Both the position numbers and the translations under genes were made by a program. Below the pieces are notes generated by a model that saw nothing but the letters and a program-made list of their open reading frames with translations, had not been told where the DNA came from and searched no databases. Source: WVZL01 sp041862375 (GTDB lineage: Bacteria > Acidobacteriota > Aminicenantia > Aminicenantales > Aminicenantaceae). From it: a stretch of DNA of 6,122 nt. Shown piece after piece: positions 1-6,122 of the stretch (its first letter is position 1; the number at the start of each line of letters is the position of its first letter). The DNA lies in contig JBGVTE010000073.1 of assembly GCA_041862375.1 (NCBI GenBank), positions 1 through 6,122 of the forward strand, in the 5' to 3' direction.

Positions 1-2007
1 GTTGATTTGGCAGATGAAATTGGCTTGAAAGTGATTGTTCAGGTCTACATCGATTCTGCTCCTGATTGGGTTGGAAGAAAATACCCTGATGCAAAATTTG
101 TTGCTTCCAGCGGGCTGGCCTTAGAATCGCAGGCTTCTCCTGGATTTTGCTTTGACCACTCCAAAGTCCGGGAGAAAATTTTAAATTTTTTTTCTGAAGC
201 TGCGAAGATCGTCAAGAACAAACCAGCTTTTTACGGATGGGATTTATGGAGTGAGCCCCATATAATCAACTGGGCTGAAGTTTATCATTTGGGAAATGCT
301 GAATATTTACAATTTTGTTACTGTCCTTCGACTATGGCTCGGTTCCGTGAATGGCTTCAGAAAAAATATCATACAATCGAGAATCTAAATAATGCCTGGT
401 ATCGCACATTTCGAGAATGGGAAGAGGTGGAGCCCCCGCGATTTGGAACAATCCTTACTTATACTGATTACATTGACTGGAAAAATTTCATCTCAGATAA
501 GCTGGCTGAAGATTTAGCGCTTAAGGCTGAAGCAGTTAGAAAATTTGCTCCCCAAAGTGTTATTACCAGTCATTCTGCCATTCCAGGTCTGTTTACTAAA
601 CCGGAGTGGAACGGCACACCGGATGATCGGAAAATGGCTGAGAGTGTCGATTATTATGGTGTTTCAATCTATCCCAAACATGCCTGGACAATCAAACCAT
701 GGGCTCCCTTTTTCCGGGCATCTGGGCATGATTTTACGCGTTCTATGACTTTGAAAAATGGGGGATTCTATATCGGGGAATTACAGGCTGGATACGGAGT
801 TTTTGGTATGAAATTGAGTATTCCTGTTACAGGGGACGACCTTCGTGACTGGATATGGACAGCGGTGGCTTATGGAGCGAGAGCAATAAATATTTATGCT
901 TATTATCCGATGAGTTCTGGCTATGAGTCTGGTGGATACGGCTTGGTTGAGTTGGATGGTAAAATCACTGACAGGGCAGTAGTAGCCGGAAAAGTGGCCA
1001 AGGTGATGACAGACAATATGGATATATTCCTTGATGCTAAGCCGCCAATGGCAGAAGTGGCCATTCTTTACAATCCTTTATCCCATATGGTGGGTGGCCA
1101 GCAGCAATACACAGGCGAAGGACAACCCATTGGCTATAATAATCTGAGTGAATCACTCCAGGGAATTCACAAGGCATTTTTTGAGCATGATATAGTGGTT
1201 GATTTTCTGCATGTCATGGATCTTAATCCTGAAAGGCTGAGTCAATATAAATTATTGATTGTCCCCTACCCAGTCATGATGTCTCAATCTCACATCGAGA
1301 AACTTATTAAATATGTAAAGTCCGGAGGCACACTTCTCGCAGAGGCCCGCTGTGGATGGATTGATGAAAGGGGATTTTCAAGCAATGTTTACCCTGGCGG
1401 CGGATTGCATAAAGTATTTGGATGCCGCGAATCTTATCTCCTGCCCTTGAGAAAAACTTCAGACATAAAAATAAAAATTTCTCATGAAACTCTCCCCCTT
1501 TTAAAAGCAGGAGATACACTCGATGCCCTTTTCTTTGAAGAAGCTTTTGACCTGATTAATGAAGAAAGCCGGGTCTTGGCCGAGTTTAAAAGCGGAAAAC
1601 CAGCTATTGTCTATTCTACCTATGGAAAAGGGAAAGCAATCATTGTGGGTTCTTTTATAGGATCGGCTTATCATCATTTTAAAAACCCTAACAATGCAAA
1701 ATTTCTCGCTGGAATCGCTCGCTGGCTTAATGTTTCCACCGTTGTGGATGTGACTTCTTCAGATAAAGAGGTTTTTGTGGAGGCAAGAATTCTTGAGGGG
1801 AAGAATTATAAGATTCTATTCGGTTTCAATCGTGGGGAAAGAGAGAGTGCGGCGAAATTCGCCGTATCAATCAAGGGACAGAATTTTAATGCCAGAGATT
1901 TGGAGTCAGAGGAAAAAATTCTTTTTGAAATCAAAGAAGATAGAGTGGTTCTGGAGAAAGTATTAAGACCACAACAGGTCTGGGTGGTGTTGATAGAGCA
2001 GAAGTGA
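1..2007 (+). CDS. GH42-type beta-galactosidase-like glycoside hydrolase, 5' partial
   Basis: Retaining glycosidase of the GH42 type, probably releasing a beta-linked galactose or related sugar from an oligosaccharide or glycoside. The frame is open to the window edge, so the true start lies upstream. Counting from the first codon (668 residues): a TIM barrel covers about 1-345, with the likely acid/base Glu85 in WDLWSEPH after strand 4 and the likely nucleophile Glu260 in YIGELQAG. Residues about 350-578 form the alpha/beta trimerisation domain, including GGTLLAEARCGW and a PGGGLHKVFGCRE stretch. Residues about 582-668 form a small beta C-terminal domain. From memory of the Thermus A4 enzyme, about 55-60 residues are missing. 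Three of the four zinc Cys of some GH42 enzymes appear present (Cys50, Cys106, Cys108); the fourth position seems to be Thr111. Whether it is secreted cannot be judged without the N-terminus. The kinase gene follows 22 bases after its stop. Family assignment is firm, substrate is not. Confidence 0.9.
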   Translation, partial: VDLADEIGLKVIVQVYIDSAPDWVGRKYPDAKFVASSGLALESQASPGFCFDHSKVREKILNFFSEAAKIVKNKPAFYGWDLWSEPHIINWAEVYHLGNAEYLQFCYCPSTMARFREWLQKKYHTIENLNNAWYRTFREWEEVEPPRFGTILTYTDYIDWKNFISDKLAEDLALKAEAVRKFAPQSVITSHSAIPGLFTKPEWNGTPDDRKMAESVDYYGVSIYPKHAWTIKPWAPFFRASGHDFTRSMTLKNGGFYIGELQAGYGVFGMKLSIPVTGDDLRDWIWTAVAYGARAINIYAYYPMSSGYESGGYGLVELDGKITDRAVVAGKVAKVMTDNMDIFLDAKPPMAEVAILYNPLSHMVGGQQQYTGEGQPIGYNNLSESLQGIHKAFFEHDIVVDFLHVMDLNPERLSQYKLLIVPYPVMMSQSHIEKLIKYVKSGGTLLAEARCGWIDERGFSSNVYPGGGLHKVFGCRESYLLPLRKTSDIKIKISHETLPLLKAGDTLDALFFEEAFDLINEESRVLAEFKSGKPAIVYSTYGKGKAIIVGSFIGSAYHHFKNPNNAKFLAGIARWLNVSTVVDVTSSDKEVFVEARILEGKNYKILFGFNRGERESAAKFAVSIKGQNFNARDLESEEKILFEIKEDRVVLEKVLRPQQVWVVLIEQK

Positions 2008-2029
2008 GAAGATATCCAGGTTTTTGAAA

Positions 2030-3013
2030 ATGAAAGAGTTTGATTTCAAAACAACGAGAGAAAAAAAGTATTGTGGAGCTGTTGATGTGGGTGGAACCAA
2101 AATATCTTCGGCTCTTTTAACATCCAATGCTGAAATACTCTGCAAAAACAAAATTCCTATCGATAAGTCGAAACCAGAAAACGCCGTATACCAGATTATC
2201 GAAATCATTAACAACTTAACTGATTATGTGCGTGATAAATCAGGGGATATAATGGCCGTTGGAATTGCTATTCCTGGCGTTGTTTTTCACAATACCGGGT
2301 TGGTCTGGGCTCCAAATATTCCTGGGTGGGATAATTTTCCACTAATTGAAAAGATTAAAAAAGAGATAGACCTTCCTCTAGTTATGGATAGCGACCGCAG
2401 TGCATATGTCTTAGGAGAACATTGGTGTGGGATAGCTAAAGATATGAAAAATGTTGTATTCCTGGCAGTCGGAACCGGGATTGGCGCCGGTATAATCATA
2501 GATGGAAAAATCTTTCGTGGTGCGGAGGACATCTCAGGTGCAGTAGGCTGGTTTGCCCTGACTCCAGAATTTAGAGAAGAGTTTGCAGAAATAGGCTGCT
2601 TTGAAGCCGAGGCTTCAGGAAATTCAGTTGCCAGAAGAGCGATTAAGATGGTTAAAGAGGGGGAGTCATCCATTATGGAAGAAATGGTTAGAGGAAATAT
2701 AGAGGAGATTAGCGCTGAAGTTGTTGTTGAGGCAGCAAAAAAAAGGGATCCACTAGCTTCGAAAGTTATTGATATGACAACAAAATATTTAGCAATGGGA
2801 ATTGCCAATATTGTCAGCATCTTAAATCCTGAAGTTGTAATCTTAGGGGGAGGATTGTTCCAGGCAGGCAAATTACTCTTAAATCCTGTCAGGGTAGAGT
2901 TTAAAAAATGGGCTCAACCCTTGGCTGCTAAAAAAGTAAGGATTGAATTATCTGCTTTAGGCGATGATGCAGGGCTCTTTGGAGCGGGAAAATTAGCTTG
3001 GGATACCTGTTGA
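2030..3013 (+). CDS. ROK-family sugar kinase (variant active-site motifs)
   Basis: Cytoplasmic kinase expected to transfer phosphate from ATP to a hexose or hexosamine. The 327-residue length is normal for ROK kinases. From the ATG: phosphate-binding DVGGTK at 19-24, AIPG near 80-83, catalytic Asp122 in MDSDRSAYVLGE, second phosphate motif GTGIGAG at 148-154, GCFEAEASG at 189-197, and NPEVVILGGGLF at 266-277. Departures from consensus are clear. The usual Asn-Asp-Ala-Asn is Ser-Asp-Arg-Ser. The usual Gly-Glu-x-Gly-His is Gly-Ala-Val-Gly-Trp (170-174), losing a sugar-contacting Glu and the zinc-binding His. Only one Cys of the CxCGxxGC zinc motif remains (Cys190). No N-terminal helix-turn-helix is present, so it is a kinase-type rather than repressor-type ROK protein. 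ATG 2030 is preferred over in-frame TTG 2024 because CAGG at 2017-2020 is 9 bases from ATG and only 3 from TTG. Activity and substrate are inferred. Confidence 0.88.
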   Translation: MKEFDFKTTREKKYCGAVDVGGTKISSALLTSNAEILCKNKIPIDKSKPENAVYQIIEIINNLTDYVRDKSGDIMAVGIAIPGVVFHNTGLVWAPNIPGWDNFPLIEKIKKEIDLPLVMDSDRSAYVLGEHWCGIAKDMKNVVFLAVGTGIGAGIIIDGKIFRGAEDISGAVGWFALTPEFREEFAEIGCFEAEASGNSVARRAIKMVKEGESSIMEEMVRGNIEEISAEVVVEAAKKRDPLASKVIDMTTKYLAMGIANIVSILNPEVVILGGGLFQAGKLLLNPVRVEFKKWAQPLAAKKVRIELSALGDDAGLFGAGKLAWDTC

Positions 3014-3111
3014 CGAAAAGAAAAAGAGAACAGACTCGGGTTTTTCCTTAAGGTAGCATATCTCTTTTTTTCTGATTTATATACAATCGAATTTATTAGA
3101 GGAGTGCGAGG

Positions 3112-3870
3112 ATGTCAGCTTTAGCCTATTTAAACAAAATTCAAGATATCATGAATAAGATTAAAATCCGAGAAATAGAAAAAATTAAGCAGGCAGCAAA
3201 AATCATGGCAGAATCGATAGAGAATGAGGGCAGGGTGTACATGTTTGGGAGCGGTCATTCTGTCATCCCGGTCCTTGATATTTTCCCAAGATATGGGAGC
3301 TTTGTCGGATTTTTCCCTCTTTATGATCCGAGGTTGATGTGGTTCAACGTAATAGGTCCGGGAGGTGCTCGTGAGCTCCTGTGGCTGGAAAGACAGGAAG
3401 GATATACCAGGGTGTTTCTGCAGAGTTATCCTTTGGAACCGCGTGACTGCATGCTGGTCTTTTCTCATGGCGGTTTAAACACAGCTCCGATTGAGGTGGC
3501 TCTAGAAGCAAAAAAGAAAGGATTGAAAGTGCTGTGTGTTTCTTCTCTTAAAAATGCTAAGACAGCTAAAAGGACTCATCCTTCTGGCAAGATGCTTCAG
3601 GATATAGCTGATATAGCCATTGATAATTGTGTCTCCCCTGAAGATGCTCTGGTTGATGTCGGTCAGTTAGAGAAGGTGGCTGCAGGATCCACTGTCTCTG
3701 CTGTTTGCATAGCCATGTCCCTCGTTGCAGAAAGTGCCTCAATTTTAGCAAAGAAAGGCAAGCTTCCTCCAACATTCGTTTCCCCTAATGTTGAGGGAAT
3801 AGAGAAGGATCATATGCAGAAAGTATACCATGCATTTACTAAGTTTTATTACAGCAGGCATATAAAGTAG
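3112..3870 (+). CDS. SIS-domain sugar-phosphate protein, UPF0309-like
   Basis: Probable cytoplasmic phosphosugar-binding enzyme (isomerase, deaminase or etherase type), 252 residues, close to the usual UPF0309 length. A helical N-terminus (about 1-38) leads into the SIS fold: FGSGHS at 45-50, then SHGGLNTAPIEVALEAKKKG at 118-137, which matches the UPF0309 pattern Ser-Asn-Ser-Gly-Arg-Asn-x-x-Pro-Ile-Glu. Further matches are a HPSGK segment near 156-160, IDNCVSPEDALVDV at 170-183, a small-residue helix AAGSTVSAV near 190-198, and SPNVEGIEKDH near the C-terminus. The phosphate loop is altered, with Gly120 where SIS proteins usually have Ser or Thr and Leu122 in place of Arg. AGAGGAG at 3098-3104 lies 7 bases before the ATG. 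The 98-base gap from the kinase is the largest within the cluster. Its place between a sugar kinase and a sugar permease supports action on a phosphorylated sugar. The exact reaction is unknown. Confidence 0.85.
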   Translation: MSALAYLNKIQDIMNKIKIREIEKIKQAAKIMAESIENEGRVYMFGSGHSVIPVLDIFPRYGSFVGFFPLYDPRLMWFNVIGPGGARELLWLERQEGYTRVFLQSYPLEPRDCMLVFSHGGLNTAPIEVALEAKKKGLKVLCVSSLKNAKTAKRTHPSGKMLQDIADIAIDNCVSPEDALVDVGQLEKVAAGSTVSAVCIAMSLVAESASILAKKGKLPPTFVSPNVEGIEKDHMQKVYHAFTKFYYSRHIK

Positions 3871-3903
3871 AGTCTTTGAGCCTTTTCAATAAGGGATTAA
3901 GGT

Positions 3904-3908
3904 GGAGG
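3904..3908 (+). promoter_or_regulatory. Shine-Dalgarno supporting the GTG start of the permease
   Basis: GGAGG lies 10 bases ahead of the GTG at 3919. It supports the full-length N-terminus over the in-frame ATG at 3964, which would remove the basic N-terminal tail and the beginning of helix 1. Confidence 0.75.
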
Positions 3909-3918
3909 ATTTAGCGAG

Positions 3919-5109
3919 GTGAATGATCAAAAAAAGTCACAGCAGGTCAAAACGCTTAGGTTGATGACTTCAACCTGTGCAGGGATGTTTGTTTTTGGAA
4001 TAGTCATGGCTGTCCTCGGAGCAATATTGCCTTCATTATTTACGAAAATACAGTTCAGTAAGAGCGAAGCTGGAAATTTATTTTTTTACATGAATCTGGC
4101 TATGCTGTTCATGTCTATAATTTTTGGACCTGTTGTAGATCGGTTCGGATTTAAAATATTCCTGATAATTTGTTCTCTTCTAGTCGCGGCTTCTCTTTTT
4201 ATTTTTAACTATGCCTCTACTTATTCGATTATTCTGGCTGCTGCAGTCATTCTAGGTCTGGGGGGAGGAGGACTGAATGGCGGGACGAATGCCTTAACGA
4301 GCGATATCCATCCAGAAAAGAGAAGTTCTGCACTGAACTTATTGGGTATTTTTTTTGGTTTCGGAGCCCTGACAATACCTTTTTTGGTAGGCACTTTACT
4401 GACGCAAATAGGTCTTGGCGCTATATTACTATTAGCTACTTTGTTGAGCCTCATCCCTTTCATTCTCTTTTCAATTTTAGCCTTTCCCAAGCCAAAGCAT
4501 GAGCAGGGTTTTCCTCTGAGTAAAGTAACGAAAGTCATACGGGATCCATTATTGTGGTTGTGTGGATTCCTCCTCTTTTTTCAATCGGGAAACGAATTTA
4601 CCATTGGAGGATGGATTTCGACTTATTTGAATGAGTACTTTAACCTCACTCCGATGATGGCTTCCATAATCCTGGCTGGATATTGGGCTGCTATCATGGT
4701 TGGACGTTTAGGATCGAGCAGGATGGTTAAAATCATAAAAAATGAAAGATTGGTCTTTTCTAGCGCTCTCATTTCCTTCATTGCGTCGATAATGATTGTC
4801 ACATCTCCCTCTGAAACTTTAGCCGCTCTTGGGGCAGTTTTAATCGGTTTAGGCTTTGCCGCTATTTTTCCTACTACTCTAGCTATTATAGGGGAAGAAT
4901 TTCCCTCTTTTTCAGGGACAGCCTTCAGCGTTATCTTCGTTATTGCTCTGGCGGGAGGGATGACATCGCCCTGGTTAACTGGAAAAATAGCTCAAGCATA
5001 CAGCATAAGGCAGGGATTATTCATTCCCGTTATCAATTGCAGTATGATTATTGTCCTCCAGATTGTGATTATGAAAATTCTGAGACATCGCAATCTTTCC
5101 AATAGTTAA
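3919..5109 (+). CDS. MFS permease, probable sugar:proton symporter
   Basis: Inner-membrane transporter of the major facilitator superfamily, 396 residues, with about 12 predicted helices. Approximate helices are 16-40, 51-72, 79-98, 101-122, 138-162, 166-190, 209-232, 245-267, 278-295, 300-322, 332-355 and 366-388. The loop between helices 2 and 3 carries MFS motif A, GPVVDRFGFK (70-79). Helix 4 has a Gly-rich run (GLGGGGLNGG, 113-122). Helix 7 reads GNEFTIGGWISTYL (224-237), which resembles the Glu-plus-Trp pattern of the fucose/glucose/galactose (FHS) transporters. The middle loop with PKPKHEQG is short and basic. GTG is chosen as start because GGAGG at 3904-3908 lies 10 bases upstream; the next in-frame ATG would cut into helix 1. 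The neighbours suggest it imports the sugar phosphorylated by the ROK kinase. Family is secure; substrate is inferred. Confidence 0.9.
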   Translation: MNDQKKSQQVKTLRLMTSTCAGMFVFGIVMAVLGAILPSLFTKIQFSKSEAGNLFFYMNLAMLFMSIIFGPVVDRFGFKIFLIICSLLVAASLFIFNYASTYSIILAAAVILGLGGGGLNGGTNALTSDIHPEKRSSALNLLGIFFGFGALTIPFLVGTLLTQIGLGAILLLATLLSLIPFILFSILAFPKPKHEQGFPLSKVTKVIRDPLLWLCGFLLFFQSGNEFTIGGWISTYLNEYFNLTPMMASIILAGYWAAIMVGRLGSSRMVKIIKNERLVFSSALISFIASIMIVTSPSETLAALGAVLIGLGFAAIFPTTLAIIGEEFPSFSGTAFSVIFVIALAGGMTSPWLTGKIAQAYSIRQGLFIPVINCSMIIVLQIVIMKILRHRNLSNS

Positions 5110-5167
5110 AATCAGAGTAGTGCATACGATATTTTTCATCAGGGAGAACAGGATGTTTCCAATAAGT

Positions 5168-5190
5168 ACGGGAAGTATCTTTTTTCCCGT
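5168..5190 (+). terminator. Weak hairpin after the sugar operon, possible terminator
   Basis: ACGGGAA at 5168-5174 pairs with TTCCCGT at 5184-5190 across a 9-base loop, 59 bases after the permease stop. The following bases are A-rich, not a U tract, so it is not a standard intrinsic terminator. It overlaps the left terminal repeat of the element beginning at 5173, and the two pairings are mutually exclusive. It may still help end operon transcription, or it may be incidental. Confidence 0.25.
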
Positions 5191-5486
5191 GATAAAAATT
5201 AAAATAGTCATTAAGCGATGGGCATACGGCTTGAAGGCACGCTCGCTTTGCCCCAGCGAGCCAAAGATGTTAGGCGAAGGCATGTGGGTGTAAAAAACCG
5301 TTTGAAGGCTGAGCGGGCATGGTTCCTCTCTGTGGAGAGGAGAGCGAAGCCTGAAACCGAGCAACTTTTGCCTCGCTGGGGAAAAAGTTGCGTGTTTTTG
5401 AACCCACTGCCTGAGCTTTACTTCATACGACCTTCTTCACCGTATACCCACGCTTTTCTTTCTTTATCACGGAAAAAAAGATGCTT
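5173..5486. repeat. MITE-like or structured-RNA element with 24-bp terminal inverted repeats
   Basis: A 314-bp element, visibly more GC-rich than its flanks. The ends 5173-5196 and 5463-5486 are inverted repeats matching at 22 of 24 positions. More arms pair in the same nested order. 5215-5229 pairs with 5440-5453 (one bulge, one mismatch), GAAGG near 5233 pairs with CCTTC near 5431, and 5279-5289 pairs with 5402-5411 (ten pairs around one bulge). Local hairpins are GCTCGCT/AGCGAGC (5241-5247 with 5255-5261), TCCTCTC/GAGAGGA (5324-5330 with 5335-5341, 4-base loop) and GCAACTTTT/AAAAGTTGC (5361-5369 with 5383-5391). CCCCAGCGAG at 5251-5260 can alternatively pair with 5372-5381. Open frames crossing it have no family-like sequence. 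No clear target-site duplication is seen. It could be a non-autonomous mobile element or a structured RNA; none of the common structural RNAs was recognised. Confidence 0.6.
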
Positions 5487-5514
5487 ACATATCTTCTCAC
5501 TTTAAAGACAAGTA

Positions 5515-5523
5515 TGATATAAT
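5515..5523 (+). promoter_or_regulatory. Extended -10 promoter for the small Cys-peptide gene
   Basis: TGATATAAT is a perfect match to the sigma-70-type extended -10 (TGnTATAAT). The region 17 bases upstream (about 5495-5500, TCTCAC) is a poor -35, which an extended -10 can tolerate. Transcription would begin near 5530, giving a leader of about 170 bases before the small gene at 5702. The motif sits 29 bases outside the right end of the inverted-repeat element. Confidence 0.6.
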
Positions 5524-5529
5524 AAGTTA

Positions 5530-5701
5530 TTCAACAGAAGAATATAAATTGCTCAAAAAATGATTTTCTAGGACAAAAAGAATAAACTTGAGGAAATGCA
5601 TAGAAATGACATGCATGCCTAGGATTGAAGATAAAATTGTGATAGGGGAAAAAAAGTAAAATTGTAACATAAAAATCCAATCTATTAGGGGGGGCGTTAG
5701 G
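5530..5701 (+). other. AT-rich leader of the small Cys-peptide gene
   Basis: No protein gene is visible here. The stretch holds ATGCAT twice (5596-5601 and 5611-5616), the second inside the palindrome CATGCATG (5610-5617). It also has TTGTGA at 5637 and TAAAAT at 5657, which would be too closely spaced (14 bases) for a good promoter. I recognise no riboswitch or terminator. It could simply be an untranslated leader. Confidence 0.4.
5687..5694 (+). promoter_or_regulatory. G-rich ribosome binding site of the small Cys-peptide gene
   Basis: AGGGGGGG lies 7 bases before the ATG at 5702, an ideal spacing. The unusual G run is the strongest single argument that this short frame is translated. Confidence 0.75.
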
Positions 5702-5878
5702 ATGGAGAAATACACAAAACCTGTCGTGGTTAAGGTTCCACTCAAACCTGAACAGGCTGTGCTGGGAACTTGCAAGGCTGGAGCCACCACTATAAGAGAC
5801 AGCAAAACTTTTGGATGTTCTCAATTGTGCAAGCAAAAAAAGGATTTTAAAGCCTGTGACTATAACTATAGCTCATGA
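5702..5878 (+). CDS. Small four-cysteine protein, candidate RiPP precursor
   Basis: A 58-codon gene. The Cys-free N-terminus begins MEKYTKPVVVKVPLKPEQAV, followed by Leu-Gly-Thr and Cys24. The C-terminal half holds Cys24, Cys39, Cys43 and Cys52 (spacing X14, X3, X8) and ends DYNYSS. There is no signal peptide, membrane segment or known catalytic motif. The Lys/Pro-rich start and the PEQAVL segment just before the first Cys resemble leader regions of short Cys-containing RiPP precursors, such as those modified by radical SAM enzymes. This is a resemblance from memory, not a database match. It has its own likely promoter (5515-5523) and a strong ribosome binding site, separate from the sugar operon. 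No maturase or exporter lies within the window; one could follow downstream. Alternatives are a small metal-binding protein or disulfide-rich peptide. I am fairly confident it is a real gene and much less sure of its role. Confidence 0.6.
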   Translation: MEKYTKPVVVKVPLKPEQAVLGTCKAGATTIRDSKTFGCSQLCKQKKDFKACDYNYSS

Positions 5879-6122
5879 AACTGAAGCCATTGGATTTTCC
5901 TGTAAAAAATAAACTCCTATAATTTGAATTCATAAATAAGCCTTTTTTCAGGTAATTGTTCCTAAAGATAAGGAGGCAATCGGCCAATGGTCGTCAGCTT
6001 GCATCTCAGGGAAAAATAATAAAGATTAAAGTAAAAAAACTTCAAGAGTAGCCAAAATATTACACTCAGACAGTAAGAAGACTAATGCCAGAAAATTCTG
6101 GGAAGACTTCTACGAAAAGAGC
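5879..6122 (+). other. AT-rich tail without a convincing gene
   Basis: Contains a second perfect TATAAT (5918-5923) with no good -35. A strong AAGGAGG (5970-5976) lies 10 bases ahead of an ATG at 5987 that encodes only 10 residues. Codons in the frame beginning at 5940 give protein-like text (VIVPKDKEAIGQWSSACISG) without a usual start. They stop at 6027, then reopen to the window edge (ending KKTNARKFWEDFYEKS). An ATG at 6085 opens another frame that runs off the end after 12 codons. This may be the approach to a downstream gene or a decayed gene; I cannot decide between them. Confidence 0.4.

Noticed and set aside
2287..2871. 194-codon minus-strand open frame
   Set aside because: It is fully antisense to the ROK kinase, whose motifs are intact, and its composition is that of a shadow frame.
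3016..3073. AGAAAAAGAGA and TCTCTTTTTTTCT as a possible terminator between kinase and SIS gene
   Set aside because: The stem is nearly all A-T, needs bulged bases and spans a loop of about 31 bases, so it is too weak to call.
5153..5293. 46-codon plus-strand frame beginning MFPISTGSIFF after an AGGGAG-like site
   Set aside because: Most of it lies inside the repeat element and its sequence follows the terminal repeat. Nothing suggests selection as protein.
5017..5364. 115-codon minus-strand open frame
   Set aside because: It overlaps the permease C-terminus and half of the repeat element, with no protein-like motifs.
5218..5505. 95-codon plus-strand open frame across the repeat element
   Set aside because: It covers the inverted-repeat and hairpin structure, has no clear ribosome binding site and shows no recognisable protein features. 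The open frame is best explained by the GC-rich repeat.
5527..5836. Two overlapping minus-strand frames of about 92 and 101 codons
   Set aside because: They lie antisense to the small Cys-peptide gene and its AT-rich leader, are rich in Phe, Tyr and His from A/T runs, and lack a good ribosome binding site.
5970..6019. AAGGAGG followed by an ATG frame of 10 codons
   Set aside because: The ribosome binding site is perfect, but the product MVVSLHLREK is tiny and has no context to support a leader peptide.
1..6122. CRISPR array, tRNA or rRNA genes
   Set aside because: No regularly spaced direct repeats, no tRNA cloverleaf with T-loop signature, and no conserved rRNA segment were seen on either strand.

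Overview
The window reads as bacterial DNA with moderately low GC, purine-rich Shine-Dalgarno sites and tightly packed same-strand genes. The gene set (GH42-type glycosidase, ROK kinase, SIS sugar-phosphate protein, MFS sugar transporter) fits a heterotrophic, probably anaerobic, carbohydrate-degrading bacterium. I cannot assign a phylum from sequence alone; the variant motifs would suit a poorly sampled lineage.

Positions 1-5109 hold four plus-strand genes that look like one sugar-use operon. A beta-galactosidase-like GH42 enzyme lacks its N-terminus because the window starts inside it. Sixteen to twenty-two bases later comes a ROK-family sugar kinase, then a SIS-domain protein of the UPF0309 type, then a 12-helix MFS permease with features of the fucose/glucose/galactose symporter group. 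The inferred logic is: glycosidase frees a sugar, permease imports it, kinase phosphorylates it, SIS protein isomerises or otherwise processes the sugar phosphate. The substrate is not known. Both the kinase and the SIS protein depart from family consensus at substrate- or phosphate-contacting motifs.

Positions 5110-5500 contain no convincing protein gene. They hold a compact element of about 314 bp bounded by 24-bp terminal inverted repeats (22 of 24 matched). Further complementary arms and three strong local hairpins lie inside it. It resembles a MITE-type non-autonomous mobile element or a highly structured RNA.

Positions 5500-6122 start with a perfect extended -10 promoter motif just outside the element. 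This is followed by a leader of about 170 nt and a 58-codon gene for a small four-cysteine protein with a strong Shine-Dalgarno. Its layout, a charged Cys-free N-terminus ending in a Pro-Glu-Gln-Ala-Val-Leu stretch followed by a Cys-containing C-terminal half, resembles a RiPP (ribosomally made, modified peptide) precursor. It is the most interesting gene in the window. The last 240 bases are AT-rich, with a second TATAAT and short broken reading frames; any partner gene would lie beyond the window.
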